In this document: positions 46,660-55,457 of the stretch, piece after piece
Layout of the letters: the number at the start of each line of letters is the position of its first letter
Numbering within the stretch: position 1 is the stretch's first letter
DNA from: Dictyobacter formicarum
GTDB taxonomy: Bacteria > Chloroflexota > Ktedonobacteria > Ktedonobacterales > Ktedonobacteraceae
Length of the DNA: 64,000 nucleotides
Direction: 5' to 3'
Assembly (NCBI RefSeq): GCF_016587435.1
Contig: NZ_BNJJ01000023.1
Coordinates: 70,743-134,742, forward strand
Notes under the pieces: model-generated
Told to the model about the DNA's origin: nothing
Database searches by the model: none
What the model saw: the letters and a program-made list of their open reading frames with translations, nothing else
Program-made: the position numbers and the translations under genes

Positions 46660-47305
46660 CGTTGAAGGTAAATCAGAGCGTATCCCCCCTGGCTCGCATA
46701 TCTGCCAGCTCTATAGTAAAGTAGTAGAAATTCCTAGCGTGACTGCGCGCCTGTTGCGCGTTGGTCTGGCATTGAAAGAAAAATGTCTCTTTGCGGCCGC
46801 CCCGGCGCAGGTGCAAGAGTTACGTGAAGAGTTAGAGAAACTACAAGTTGATGTAGATGAGTTAATCGAGTCTGGTCAACTTGTTTTGTGTGAAGAGCGG
46901 GAAACGTTCCTGGCTAATGGGAAGCGCTTTGATCCATATTTCTTGCTTTCTTCGCATCAGACTTTTATTGCTCAGGCTCTGCGTGAGGGCTGGCAGGCTG
47001 TGCGTATATCCATGGATATGACCTGGCTGGCTAAAGATATCGCGACTCCAGAACAGATTCTTAAATATGAAGCAGCTTCAGATGCTGTATTTACTTTCCA
47101 GAATGCTCCTATTATTGCTTTAATGCATTATGATCATAGTAAATTGCTGCCCAGTCTGGTAGTGGAGATGCTGAAGTTGCATCCTATCTCAGTGGTGGGT
47201 AAATATATCAAGCGCAATCCTTATTATCTCAATTCAGAGCAATATATGTTGAAGATTTTGCGTATCAATAAGGATAAGGGGGCGCATAGTAATCCCTCTG
47301 TCTGA
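46649..47305 (+). CDS. MEDS-domain sensory protein
   Basis: 218 residues, covering one MEDS (methanogen/methylotroph, DcmR sensory) domain: GSHICQLYSK at about 16, the helix LLRVGLALKEKCLFAA, and YEAASDAVFTFQNAPIIALM. No helix-turn-helix is present, unlike DcmR, and no kinase domain, so it is a stand-alone sensor module. GGAGGT lies shortly before the ATG at 46649, inside the preceding gene. MEDS domains are related to the ATPase-like RecA/KaiC fold without full catalytic motifs. Partner unknown; the UroD-like methyltransferase upstream is suggestive. Confidence 0.85.
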   Translation: MDLSVEGKSERIPPGSHICQLYSKVVEIPSVTARLLRVGLALKEKCLFAAAPAQVQELREELEKLQVDVDELIESGQLVLCEERETFLANGKRFDPYFLLSSHQTFIAQALREGWQAVRISMDMTWLAKDIATPEQILKYEAASDAVFTFQNAPIIALMHYDHSKLLPSLVVEMLKLHPISVVGKYIKRNPYYLNSEQYMLKILRINKDKGAHSNPSV

Positions 47306-47335
47306 GGGATTACTATGTGCATGAGCTGGCTGGTG

Positions 47336-47444
47336 GGTTTGAGCGCCCCCGTACGGGCGGGTGCATACGCACCCGCGCCGTTTTTTTATGTGCTGGTTCG
47401 TTCATCCAGGGCGCTCGGCGCCCTGGATGAACGAACCAGCACAT
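47336..47444. repeat. Modular repeat with GC stems and a 27-bp hairpin
   Basis: GCGCCCCCGTACGGGCG and GGGTGCATACGCACCC form small stems, then TTTTTTTATG opens a 27-bp perfect stem (arms 47388-47414 and 47418-47444, loop TCG). The outer part, ATGTGCTGG, resembles other stems; the inner part is unique. It lies about 30 bp past the MEDS gene and could terminate it. Confidence 0.75.
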
Positions 47445-47451
47445 GTTTTTT

Positions 47452-47582
47452 AAGAATGTGTCTGAAGGCTATATGGTACGTGCCTTCGGCTCTTCACACT
47501 ACGCGCCTTCGGAGCTCACCAGAGTTTTTTTATGTTGGTGCAAAAAACGTGCATCGCGCATTTTTTGCACCAACATAAAAAA
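47452..47582 (+). repeat. Modular repeat flank plus 22-bp hairpin
   Basis: GAATGTGTCTGAAGGC, GTGCCTTCGGCTCTTCAC and ACTACGCGCCTTCGGAGCTC match the flank at 22411. The stem arms 47526-47547 and 47561-47582 are exact complements, with outer TTTTTTATGTTGGTGCA. Five bases later the 395-bp element begins. Confidence 0.8.
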
Positions 47583-47587
47583 GAGCC

Positions 47588-47982
47588 TGGGGGACGTCAG
47601 CGCCCTTACAGGTATAGGTTTTTTGGATTCGCGCCAGGCAAGCGGGGATGCAAGGGGCGGTCAGCCCCTTGACTGGGGGTTTGGCGAGCATGCCGGGGGC
47701 ATGATCAAGCTGTGCCCCCAACTCCTCCTCTCCTCGTGCCGCCCGCATGATCTTTAACAAATAAAGCAGGTATAAAGCGGGGAGGTGCAGGAGGGCCGGC
47801 GAGGCCCTCCTGCCGGGGTTCGGGGTGTCCCCGACCACTCCTCCCCCTCCTCCCGCCGAAGGCGGGAATGCAAGAGGTATTTTTATACCGTATTAAAAAG
47901 TAAAAGATCATCAGGGCGGCATCAAGGGGCCTCAGGGGCGTAGCCCTGAAAAACCTATACCTGTAAGGCGTCAGCGCCCCCA
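47588..47982 (+). mobile_element. 395-bp MITE-like element, copy B
   Basis: Near-identical to 22541-22934. The ends are better preserved here: left GGGGGACGTCAGCGCCC, TTACAGGTATAGGTTTTTT; right on the other strand GGGGGCGCTGACGCC, TTACAGGTATAGGTTTTTC. The differences from copy A are mainly in the ends, while 47650-47920 is almost unchanged. No transposase frame is present, and no obvious target-site duplication was seen. Confidence 0.78.
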
Positions 47983-47987
47983 GGTTG

Positions 47988-48029
47988 GCGTGTCTGACAA
48001 CCATCCCCATGGATGGTTGTCAGACACGC
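47988..48029. terminator. 19-bp perfect hairpin
   Basis: GCGTGTCTGACAACCATCC pairs exactly with 48011-48029 around CCAT. It sits six bases after the 395-bp element and about 50 bp past the stop of the leftward AIM24 gene, whose transcript it may end. Confidence 0.7.
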
Positions 48030-48081
48030 TCGCTTTACTTTTTGAGCGCCGAAGGAGCGAATAGGCACAGGATGTGCCGGG

Positions 48082-49110
48082 CTAGTTGTCGAAGAAGTTG
48101 CCCATGAAGTTGCTCTGGCCACCGGCCTGAGGCGATCCTTCTGTGGTGGGTGGATGGTAGGTCATGGATTGAATGCCGACACGGCCGGGGCCGATAAAGC
48201 GGTTAAGGGTGAAGGATGCTCCTGCCATGAGTCCTCCAATTGCTCCCAGTATGCCTCCACCTCGCTGCGAGCCTGCCACAGTCGTCATTTGCATTTGTAC
48301 TGATGGGTCTTTCCAGAGCCAGGCACCCGGTTCTACATCGATCGCTTCGCCCGGGGCGAGCATTTTTTCAAATACGTTGCCATAACCATGGAGTAGCACC
48401 ATACCTTCACCATTCACAGCTGTGAACTGGTCAATAAAGAGGCCGGTGCGGCTGAAGAGAATATTGGCTGCTCCCTGGACGAAGGTGAAGTTGTAATCAA
48501 CGTTGCCGGTTGCGACCAGGAACTGATGCTCGCGCACCTCGACCGTTTGTCCATGCTGGAGGCGTAGCGCGACTATCTGGCCCACAGAGTCGCGTGAGAA
48601 CGAGATGTTGCCCGGCCCCTGGGCTTCGCTGATAAAGACCTGCAGTCCAGCAAAGAAACGCCGTGCCGCGCCCCTGAGCGATTTAAAACCGATCTGGACA
48701 CCAGGATGTTTCCAGAGCAAGATATGATGTTCAAAGTAGACTGATAACTGATTGCCAAGCATAATGTCAACGACCGGGACCAGCTCGCCATCGATACTTA
48801 TGGTCATGTCTGCGATGCGCAATGGACCCTTGGGGTTATGCAATTCAGCTTTGGGAACCGAGTTACCGAACATGCTGTTCGTATATTCTTCAAACTGATT
48901 TGGCGGTGTGTACGCGCCTTGAGGAGCGTTCCCATAAGCTCCCGGTTGAGATGGTGGGTTATTATAAGGACCAGGTTGAGAGGGCGGGTTGTTGTAGGGG
49001 CCAGGCTGAGAGGGTCCTTGAGGCGCCGGGCCTCCATTAATAGGTGTACCACACGACCCACAGAATTTTACACCATCAGCAATCGGATTGTGGCAGCGAG
49101 GGCAGGTCAT
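48082..49110 (-). CDS. AIM24-family protein with N-terminal zinc ribbon
   Basis: 342 residues from the ATG at 49110, which has AAGGAGG six bases upstream. Cys3, Cys6, Cys17 and Cys20 (CPRC, CGSC) form a zinc ribbon. A linker repeats PSQPGPYNNP. From about residue 90 the AIM24/TIGR00266 beta-sandwich domain follows (GNISFSRDSVGQIVALRL, LHGYGNVFEKMLAPGE), with a glycine-rich hydrophobic region near 300. The family is widespread but its role is unclear; tryptophan-RNA-binding attenuator-like fold is known from structure. Single leftward gene. Confidence 0.88.
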   Translation of the reverse strand: MTCPRCHNPIADGVKFCGSCGTPINGGPAPQGPSQPGPYNNPPSQPGPYNNPPSQPGAYGNAPQGAYTPPNQFEEYTNSMFGNSVPKAELHNPKGPLRIADMTISIDGELVPVVDIMLGNQLSVYFEHHILLWKHPGVQIGFKSLRGAARRFFAGLQVFISEAQGPGNISFSRDSVGQIVALRLQHGQTVEVREHQFLVATGNVDYNFTFVQGAANILFSRTGLFIDQFTAVNGEGMVLLHGYGNVFEKMLAPGEAIDVEPGAWLWKDPSVQMQMTTVAGSQRGGGILGAIGGLMAGASFTLNRFIGPGRVGIQSMTYHPPTTEGSPQAGGQSNFMGNFFDN

Positions 49111-49250
49111 TGAATCCTCCTTATGATAGACCATTCAAGGTAATGGAGAAATGTCTGGCAGAGATATCCTGCTGTTTATCAATGTTGCCTGGATATACTC
49201 TCATTTTGATAATAGCAGCGTTTGTGTGAAGATACAAGGGGGTCTGTGGT

Positions 49251-49282
49251 AGCGTGAGGGCGCGCATGCGCGCCCTCACGCT
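49251..49282. repeat. Perfect 32-bp palindrome
   Basis: AGCGTGAGGGCGCGCA followed at once by its exact reverse complement. It has the same length and zero spacer as the palindrome at 4265-4296, with a different sequence. Confidence 0.88.
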
Positions 49283-49346
49283 TACCCGTTGAAAAAAATT
49301 CAGGTGTTGCGCGCTCTTACGCTATACGCCTGAAGCGCTTAAAAAA

Positions 49347-49405
49347 AGTATTTATAGTATTGCAAAAAGTGCGCTCAGCGCACTTTTTGCAATACTATAA
49401 ATACT
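49347..49405. repeat. 29-bp perfect hairpin
   Basis: Arms 49347-49375 and 49377-49405 are exact complements with a one-base centre (so a slightly larger real loop). Flanked by module 1-like DNA on the left and GGAGGCGTTGCGCCCCC on the right. Confidence 0.85.
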
Positions 49406-49526
49406 AAGATTGGAGGCGTTGCGCCCCCAGGATAGCTATTGGCGTGAGCGCAGGCTTAGAGAACGAAGCTATCGGCCAGTGGACTGCGCGTGCTATTGTT
49501 ACTATCGCGTTTATCACCGTTCAGGT

Positions 49527-49859
49527 TCACTTGAGGCTGACCATTGGTCTGGCGGCCACTGTTATTATAGGTGCCACTGCCACCACTCGAAGGGGCATAG
49601 CGGGTGGCGTATTTTGCATACCCTGCAAGCTTTGTAGAGCTACCTGAGATGGGCCTGACTGACTGGAGGATCCAGGCTCGGTTGCGAGCTGGATTGTCTT
49701 ACCCTCAATTACCACAGCAATGCCAATACCACGGCGAAGATCGGCGAGCTGCCTGCGCAACTCACGATTCTCAGCCTCTAATGCGTCCATTAATTTTTTC
49801 TGCTCGAGCAGCATCTGCGCGATGCCTTCAAAACCAGCGCTAGCAGCACGATCCATCAT
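49527..49859 (-). CDS. Hypothetical coiled-coil protein
   Basis: 110 residues if started at the ATG at 49859; AGGAGG lies five bases before it and eight before a second ATG at 49856. The frame stays open to 49934, with a weaker site for a start near 49913. Residues 10-45 are a coiled coil (LLEQKKLMDALEAENRELRR), followed by a short beta-like segment GIGIAVVIEGKTIQLATEP and a Ser/Gln/Pro-rich tail. No family recognised. It ends 17 bp before nothing known and follows coaBC in the same direction, so it may be its co-transcribed partner. Confidence 0.6.
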   Translation of the reverse strand: MMDRAASAGFEGIAQMLLEQKKLMDALEAENRELRRQLADLRRGIGIAVVIEGKTIQLATEPGSSSQSGPSQVALQSLQGMQNTPPAMPLRVVAVAPIITVAARPMVSLK

Positions 49860-49950
49860 GGATTCCTCCTGCGTACTTTCCGTACCCACTAAATCTAGAA
49901 CAAATTCTCCCATCACAGCGCCACGTCCTCCCAACTTTATTGTGCCTGGC

Positions 49951-51228
49951 CTAGCCTAACAGTGGCACAATACGATCCCAAATTGCCGCCGCAACGCCAG
50001 TTTTGGGCATTACAGGCAAATCTTCCATCGCACCATTTGCATGGAAGATGAGCACCTTATTAGTTTCGGTGCCGAAACCACTATCTGAACGCGAGACATC
50101 GTTCGCGACTAGCATGTCCAGTTGTTTCTTTTGTAGCTTTGCCTGGGCATGCTCAATAAGGTGTTCTGTTTCGGCTGCGAAGCCAACGCGTATCAAGCGT
50201 CGCTTCAACTGAGGTATGGATATGCCATCGTGTTGTGCTCCGGCATAGCCACCATCAGCGAGTAAACCAGCAAGTTCCGCCAGAATATCTGGATTAGGTA
50301 CCAGATGAACTGAGAACTCACCCTTTCCGTGTTGCCCCGAAACCTTATTTTCTGTCTTTTTAATTTTTTGTGTTGCAGCCTGAGCTGGGCGAAAATCCGC
50401 CACGGCAGCACTCATTATAAGAACATCCGCATCAGTAATAAGGGCATACACGATATCACGCATCTGCAGCGCCGTCTCAACCTGGTGCAATTCCACACCA
50501 TAAGGTGCGGGCAATGCAACGGGCCCCGATATTAATATAACGTGTGCGCCACGATCTCTTGCTTCAATTGCGAGGTTATAGCCCATTTTTCCTGATGAGC
50601 GATTCCCTATGTATCGTACTGGATCGATTGGTTCCTGCGTTCCACCAGCTGTGACGATAACACGGCGACCTGCAAGGTCCCCTTGTCGCCCCAAAACTTG
50701 TTGAATGGCTCCAAGTAATGTAGCCGTCTCAGGAAAGCGACCAATGCCGACGGCACCGGAGGCGAGCCTGCCAACTTCTGGCTCTACGATAAAAGCACCT
50801 CGCTCTCGTAATGTAGCCAGATTTGCCTGCGTCGCCGGATGAGTATACATATTGGTGTACATCGCAGGTGCCAGGATTAATGGTGCTTTGGTGGCCAGGG
50901 CCACGGCTGTCAGCATGCTATCTGTCAAACCGTAAGCCAGTTTGGCAATGGTGTTGGCGGTTGCTGGAACAATTACCAGCAGATCAGCCTCTTCAGCCAA
51001 TTTTATATGTGTCTCTGCGGCTTCTCCTGAGGCTTCCCAGAGGTCGCTATACACGCGCCGGTGGCTCATGGTTGCGAATGTGAGTGGGCGGACGAATTCT
51101 TCCGCGTGCTCTGTCATAATTACATCTACAATCGCACCGGCCTGTTGCAGTTTGCTGACCAGGTCGACAGCTTTGTAGGATGCAATTCCTCCACAGATTC
51201 CTACGATAATACGCCTATTGAGTAACAT
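49951..51228 (-). CDS. coaBC: Bifunctional phosphopantothenoylcysteine decarboxylase/synthase
   Basis: 425 residues. The N-terminal flavoprotein half (CoaC) shows ICGGIASYKAVDLVSKL, the catalytic His74 in AETHIKLAEEADLL, and PATANTIAK. The C-terminal half (CoaB) shows VTAGGTQEPIDPVRYIGNRS and SGKMGYNLA, then MSAAVADFRP. It joins phosphopantothenate with cysteine and decarboxylates the product to phosphopantetheine in coenzyme A synthesis. An insertion GLLADGGYAGAQHDGISIPQ occurs near the CoaB C-terminal part and is not usual. Cytosolic. Confidence 0.95.
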   Translation of the reverse strand: MLLNRRIIVGICGGIASYKAVDLVSKLQQAGAIVDVIMTEHAEEFVRPLTFATMSHRRVYSDLWEASGEAAETHIKLAEEADLLVIVPATANTIAKLAYGLTDSMLTAVALATKAPLILAPAMYTNMYTHPATQANLATLRERGAFIVEPEVGRLASGAVGIGRFPETATLLGAIQQVLGRQGDLAGRRVIVTAGGTQEPIDPVRYIGNRSSGKMGYNLAIEARDRGAHVILISGPVALPAPYGVELHQVETALQMRDIVYALITDADVLIMSAAVADFRPAQAATQKIKKTENKVSGQHGKGEFSVHLVPNPDILAELAGLLADGGYAGAQHDGISIPQLKRRLIRVGFAAETEHLIEHAQAKLQKKQLDMLVANDVSRSDSGFGTETNKVLIFHANGAMEDLPVMPKTGVAAAIWDRIVPLLG

Positions 51229-51438
51229 GGCTAGCCTACTTGTTTCTGTTGTTAAACCAGCTATGCTGGGTCATTGCTACAATAGCATATCGAAATGTTT
51301 GGCGACAAGGGTGATGCCAAGAAGTACCACTATATATTATCTAATATACGACTCAAGCAATGCTATTTACCATTGCAGAACTGAGAACGTCGTAGATCTA
51401 TTTATTTCTATTATACGTGGCAATACTTCGGCGAAATA

Positions 51439-51762
51439 TTGGTGCAGCCATCAACGAGCTACCTCATTTTGAGTATTATGCTACTGGCTATTGGCTTCGG
51501 AATGGCTTTTACAATGCCCGCCATGACAACGGCCGTTATAGAGTCCGCGCCTGCTAATCGATCAGGTATCGCTTCCGCAGTCCTCAACTCCGGACGGCAA
51601 ATGGGGAGTGTGCTAGGTGTCGCCATCCTGGGATCACTGGTGGGGCAGAGAATAATCTCAATCCCCGGCATGCATATTTCCATGCTGCTGGCCGGTGCGG
51701 CATTTTTATGCGGCTGTCTTCTCGCGCTGATCTTCGTGGACAGGAAGCTAAAGCAAGCTTGA
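51439..51762 (+). pseudogene. C-terminal fragment of a DHA2-family MFS transporter
   Basis: The frame encodes about 107 residues corresponding to the last two helices of a 14-helix multidrug exporter: GFGMAFTMPAMTTAVIESAP, RSGIASAVLNSGRQMGSVLG and a final helix ending in a basic tail. There are no helices upstream: 51229-51438 shows no MFS sequence in any frame. No ribosome site fits the TTG/GTG at the beginning. It is the 3' end of a deleted gene. The intact exporter at 56689-58365 belongs to the same family. Confidence 0.7.
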
Positions 51763-51799
51763 TGCGAGAATATGTCTGAACTTCATCGCCAAGGGGAAG

Positions 51800-51972
51800 T
51801 TGGGCGCCCCCGCACGGGCGTCCGCATGCGCGGCCGCACCGTTTTTCAGAGGGAGTGCAGAACCGGTGCGAAGCACCGGTTCTGCACTCCCTCTGAAAGG
51901 CCTTATGAGCGCCTGTGGCGCTCTCGTCAGGGGCCGAAGGCGCGAAATCTACTGCTTTTAGACACTTTCTGA
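51800..51972 (-). repeat. Modular repeat with 26-bp hairpin, reverse orientation
   Basis: GGGCGCCCCCGCACGGGCG and CCGCATGCGCGGCCGC lead to a perfect stem (arms 51844-51869 and 51873-51898, loop GAA) and then GAGCGCCTGTGGCGCTC, GGGGCCGAAGGCGCGAAA and CTACTGCTTTTAGACAC, which are module 1 read backwards. The rest of the 330-bp gap to 52093 holds TGCGCGAGGCGGCTAGCCGCCCC-type stems but no gene. Confidence 0.75.
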
Positions 51973-52093
51973 GTAGAGCAGGAGAAGGGGGGAAGAGACA
52001 AGCAAGGATGGGCGAGGCGGCTAGCCGCCCCACCCATCTTCTTGCCTGTAAAGGGAGGCACCTCATCGATTCGGAGCTTGCCTCCGCTTTGCT

Positions 52094-55000
52094 CTAGGCT
52101 CTTACGTCTTTACGTTTGAGGAACCAGGCGATGATCACGCCCTGGATAAGGATCATGGCGGCGAGGACACCCCAGCTCAGGAAGAGGTGGGCGACAGCTG
52201 CGCCATGATTGCTTCCGTTAACGGATGTAAACAGGTTCGAGACGTACGAGAAGCTATCGGTGTTGAGTTTGTCCCCATGGAGACCAACGGTGGTACCCAT
52301 GGCTGCCATTGACCAGCGTGTAGTGAAGAATGCGCCGGGTATCTGTAAGAACTTAGGGCTGTCTAACGAGAAAATGACGCCGGCAAAGATGACTTGCGGA
52401 ATAAGTGGTAACGGGACGATACTCATAGCTCGGTCATTGTTAGGTACAATAGCTGAGATGAGCAGACCAGTCATGAGTCCCGCTAGCGACGTCAGGGCCA
52501 TCGAGACATAGATCTCCAGGAATGGCGGCAGTAAGACGCTGTTCTGGTAAGGCGCGACGAGCCAAACCATGAAGACCAGGATCAGACTCTGCACCAGGCT
52601 AAAGGTGCCCAGGACCGCGATCTTGGAGAAGAGGTAAGGCGCTATTCCCAGATTGACCGAGCGTTCACGCCGATAAATGGCCGCTTCCTTAACAATTTCG
52701 CGCGATCCGTTAATACAACCAAACATAATGGCGGCAAAGGACATGATGAAGAGAACCTTCTGGGCGTCCGTGCCTGAGCCGGGCAGGATAGAGTGATTCA
52801 GGAAATCATCCGGGCTGAGATGCTGCTGTTGGGCCGCCAGTTTACCCTGATCGGTTTTCATGAAGTCGACGACAACCTGGCAGTTATCCGTTTTGTGTGA
52901 TGTTGGGTCCAACATATTGACGCGGGCTACACAGGTAGCTACCTTGTTACTGTTAAATGCTCCATGACCGGTGAGGCCCAACAAGAGCAAACCAATAATA
53001 GGAGCCTGTAAGACAAGGATAGCCAGGTTAACGCGGTCATTCATGATAAGCTCTATATAGCGCATACAGAGCAAAACAAATTGTTTGAATGGATTACCGC
53101 GCTTCGGAGGATTGATCGGCGCAGCTGGAGCGTTCCGATGAGCATTGCCGGCAGGTCCCTGCTGGATATTCCCCACCACATAGCGTGCATAGTCTGGCGA
53201 TTGCCTGAATCTGTTTTCTGCCTCAGCCGGAATATTCGGATTCTCATCCGTGGGTTCGAGGGCACTATAGATCTCAGCGAAATCAGTTTTACCAAAGTAA
53301 GCCTTGGCATCATTGGGCGGCCCAAAGTACGCCAGCTTTCCTCCCTGACAGAGAAAGCAGATATAGTCACAGGCATTGATATTGTTAGTCGCGTGCGTAA
53401 CCAGTACAATGGTATGTCCTTTATCCGCCAGTTTACGCAGCAAGAGCATCATCTTACGATCCAGGCCTGGATCGAGTCCCGAGGTCGGCTCATCCAGGAA
53501 GAAGACACTGGGGTTAGCCAGCAGCTCTAGCGCGATCGAAACACGCTTACGTTGTCCACCCGAGAGCTTATTGACCAGCAAGCTGCGGCGATGCTTCATT
53601 TCCACATCTTCCAGAACCTCATCGATACGCTCCTGGATCTGCTTTTCCGTGAAGTCCTGTGGCAGACGTAGCCTGGCGGCATAATACAGGGCACGCTCAA
53701 CGGTCAGCTCACGATGGATAATATCATCCTGCGGAACATAGCCCAGCTGGGTACTAAAGGATGCCAGATTGCGGTAGTAATCCTGCCCATTATAAAGCAC
53801 AACGCCTTGCTGAGCCGGGCGCAGGCCATTCAAAGCATCCATCAGCGTGGATTTACCGGCGCCAGAGCCGCCAACCAGGGCCACGAATTTACGTGGCGGA
53901 ATGGCAAAAGAAATGTCGTTAAGCAAAACGACGTGTTTATTGCCCTCTTTTTTTAGGTTCAGCGCATCGATACGAATACCGTAGCTCTCATCCTGTTGCG
54001 TGAGTACTGTGCCTGTATATGTAAGCTTAAATGGACCAATGCGAATGATATCGCCCTGGTTGAGCACCTGGTTGCTGGTGCGCTGTGTGTTGACATAGAC
54101 ATGATTCGTACTGCCCTGGTCAATGATGCGATAGCCGCCGCCTGGTAGTTGCTCCAGGCGAGCATGGTGGCTGGAGACCTGTGGATGTTTTAGCACAACC
54201 ATATTATCCGGTGCGCGACCGAATGTGATCACTGGTGCACCCAATTGAATAGGTTGGAGCTCAGGGACTACATCCTGTATCTGTCCACTACCATCATTGA
54301 AGGTCAGAGAAACGAACGTACCATTGGCATCGCTAATACGGAAGACATCGCCGCGCGTCAGAACACGACGAAATTGCTGCTGGCCACCGATATTCTGACC
54401 CTGGAAGGTTAATCCATTCAGGGTGTGTCCACGTTTGGGATGGGGATGGATGAGGACCAGCTGGTTGCCTTCACGTACGATTTGAGCATGGAAGCTGGAA
54501 ACCGTTGGGCGATTGATCACGATCGTATTTGACGGGTCGCGGCCAATGTCAAACACCTGGCGATCAGGAGTCAATGGATAGGTATGTTTTTCCTGATCGG
54601 TATTGGTACTGACCTCAAGAGTGGGAATGCTACTGCCCGGCTGTACACTGGCAATGGTGCCCCCCTCAAAAGAACTGCGCTGTGTGGCAGTAGGAATATG
54701 TTCATTTATACCATACGCCGACGGGGGCGCATAGTTATTGGCCTGATTCAGCACGGCCGGCCCAAAGTTTGGTGCCTGTTGCTGCACTGGCGGCTGATTG
54801 GCTGCCTTGAATGGTAGGTTATTAGCCAGATTAGCATAAGCGGGTGGTACCGCAGGTTGCGCCAGATTAGGTGTTGAACCACGTTCTGTGTTTGGTGGCG
54901 TTGGGCGAGCAGCCTCAGCGACCAGAAACAGAAAAGTTGTTCCCTGCCCCAATCCAATCGTATCGCGATCATTCAAAGGAGACTGATTGACCTCCCGTTG

Positions 55001-55231
55001 ATTCAACGTGATTGTATTTTGCGCTGCCGCCTTCTTAATCGACCAGACGCTACCATTCCATATGATCTGGGCATGGTGTCGAGACACTGATGGATCTGAA
55101 ATAACAATATCATTACCAGGTTCACGCCCCAAATTGGTAATGGGCTTGGTAATATGAAAGGACTTGCCGGCCAGCGAACCGGTCAAGAACTGTAGAGAAC
55201 CAAGCACGGAAGGATTGTTTACCGCATCCAT
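52094..55231 (-). CDS. ABC transporter with three FHA domains (ABCG-like half transporter)
   Basis: 1045 residues. Three forkhead-associated domains lie at about 25-110, 215-320 and 325-410; each has the core GR...SRHHA or equivalent (NLGREPGNDIVISDPSVSRH; FDIGRDPSNTIVINRPTVSS; ITFGRAPDNMVVLKHPQVSS). The ATPase domain (about 420-660) has GGSGAGKSTLMDALNG, LSGGQRKRVSIALELL and FFLDEPTSGLDPG. An ABC-2 membrane domain with six helices fills 760-1040. FHA domains bind phosphothreonine, so transport is probably controlled by a Ser/Thr kinase not encoded here. The substrate is unknown. Confidence 0.92.
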   Translation of the reverse strand: MDAVNNPSVLGSLQFLTGSLAGKSFHITKPITNLGREPGNDIVISDPSVSRHHAQIIWNGSVWSIKKAAAQNTITLNQREVNQSPLNDRDTIGLGQGTTFLFLVAEAARPTPPNTERGSTPNLAQPAVPPAYANLANNLPFKAANQPPVQQQAPNFGPAVLNQANNYAPPSAYGINEHIPTATQRSSFEGGTIASVQPGSSIPTLEVSTNTDQEKHTYPLTPDRQVFDIGRDPSNTIVINRPTVSSFHAQIVREGNQLVLIHPHPKRGHTLNGLTFQGQNIGGQQQFRRVLTRGDVFRISDANGTFVSLTFNDGSGQIQDVVPELQPIQLGAPVITFGRAPDNMVVLKHPQVSSHHARLEQLPGGGYRIIDQGSTNHVYVNTQRTSNQVLNQGDIIRIGPFKLTYTGTVLTQQDESYGIRIDALNLKKEGNKHVVLLNDISFAIPPRKFVALVGGSGAGKSTLMDALNGLRPAQQGVVLYNGQDYYRNLASFSTQLGYVPQDDIIHRELTVERALYYAARLRLPQDFTEKQIQERIDEVLEDVEMKHRRSLLVNKLSGGQRKRVSIALELLANPSVFFLDEPTSGLDPGLDRKMMLLLRKLADKGHTIVLVTHATNNINACDYICFLCQGGKLAYFGPPNDAKAYFGKTDFAEIYSALEPTDENPNIPAEAENRFRQSPDYARYVVGNIQQGPAGNAHRNAPAAPINPPKRGNPFKQFVLLCMRYIELIMNDRVNLAILVLQAPIIGLLLLGLTGHGAFNSNKVATCVARVNMLDPTSHKTDNCQVVVDFMKTDQGKLAAQQQHLSPDDFLNHSILPGSGTDAQKVLFIMSFAAIMFGCINGSREIVKEAAIYRRERSVNLGIAPYLFSKIAVLGTFSLVQSLILVFMVWLVAPYQNSVLLPPFLEIYVSMALTSLAGLMTGLLISAIVPNNDRAMSIVPLPLIPQVIFAGVIFSLDSPKFLQIPGAFFTTRWSMAAMGTTVGLHGDKLNTDSFSYVSNLFTSVNGSNHGAAVAHLFLSWGVLAAMILIQGVIIAWFLKRKDVRA

Positions 55232-55457
55232 GAAAACATACCATGGTGTTACTTCTCATTAGAGTGAGAAGGAAGCACCACGGCCCTCCTTTCTGGGTGA
55301 GCTTGGGTGATGTACATAGAAAACAAAATGGCATAACAAAGCAAAAAGACAAAATTAGGCCATAGAGATTGATAAGGATTTTTGTTTCCCCACCGCCATC
55401 TGTTTTCTATTCACGTGACATTATACTTAGGTCATCCCAAAGTGACAAGCGAGCATT

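Larger units (their letters stand above)
49111..49526. other. Intergenic region with two palindromes
   Basis: No gene. It contains a perfect 32-bp palindrome at 49251-49282 (AGCGTGAGGGCGCGCA plus its complement), the flank CAGGTGTTGCGCGCTC + TTACGCTATACGCCTGAAGC, a 29-bp hairpin at 49347-49405 and the closing block GGAGGCGTTGCGCCCCCAGG. It is another modular repeat copy. Confidence 0.65.
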
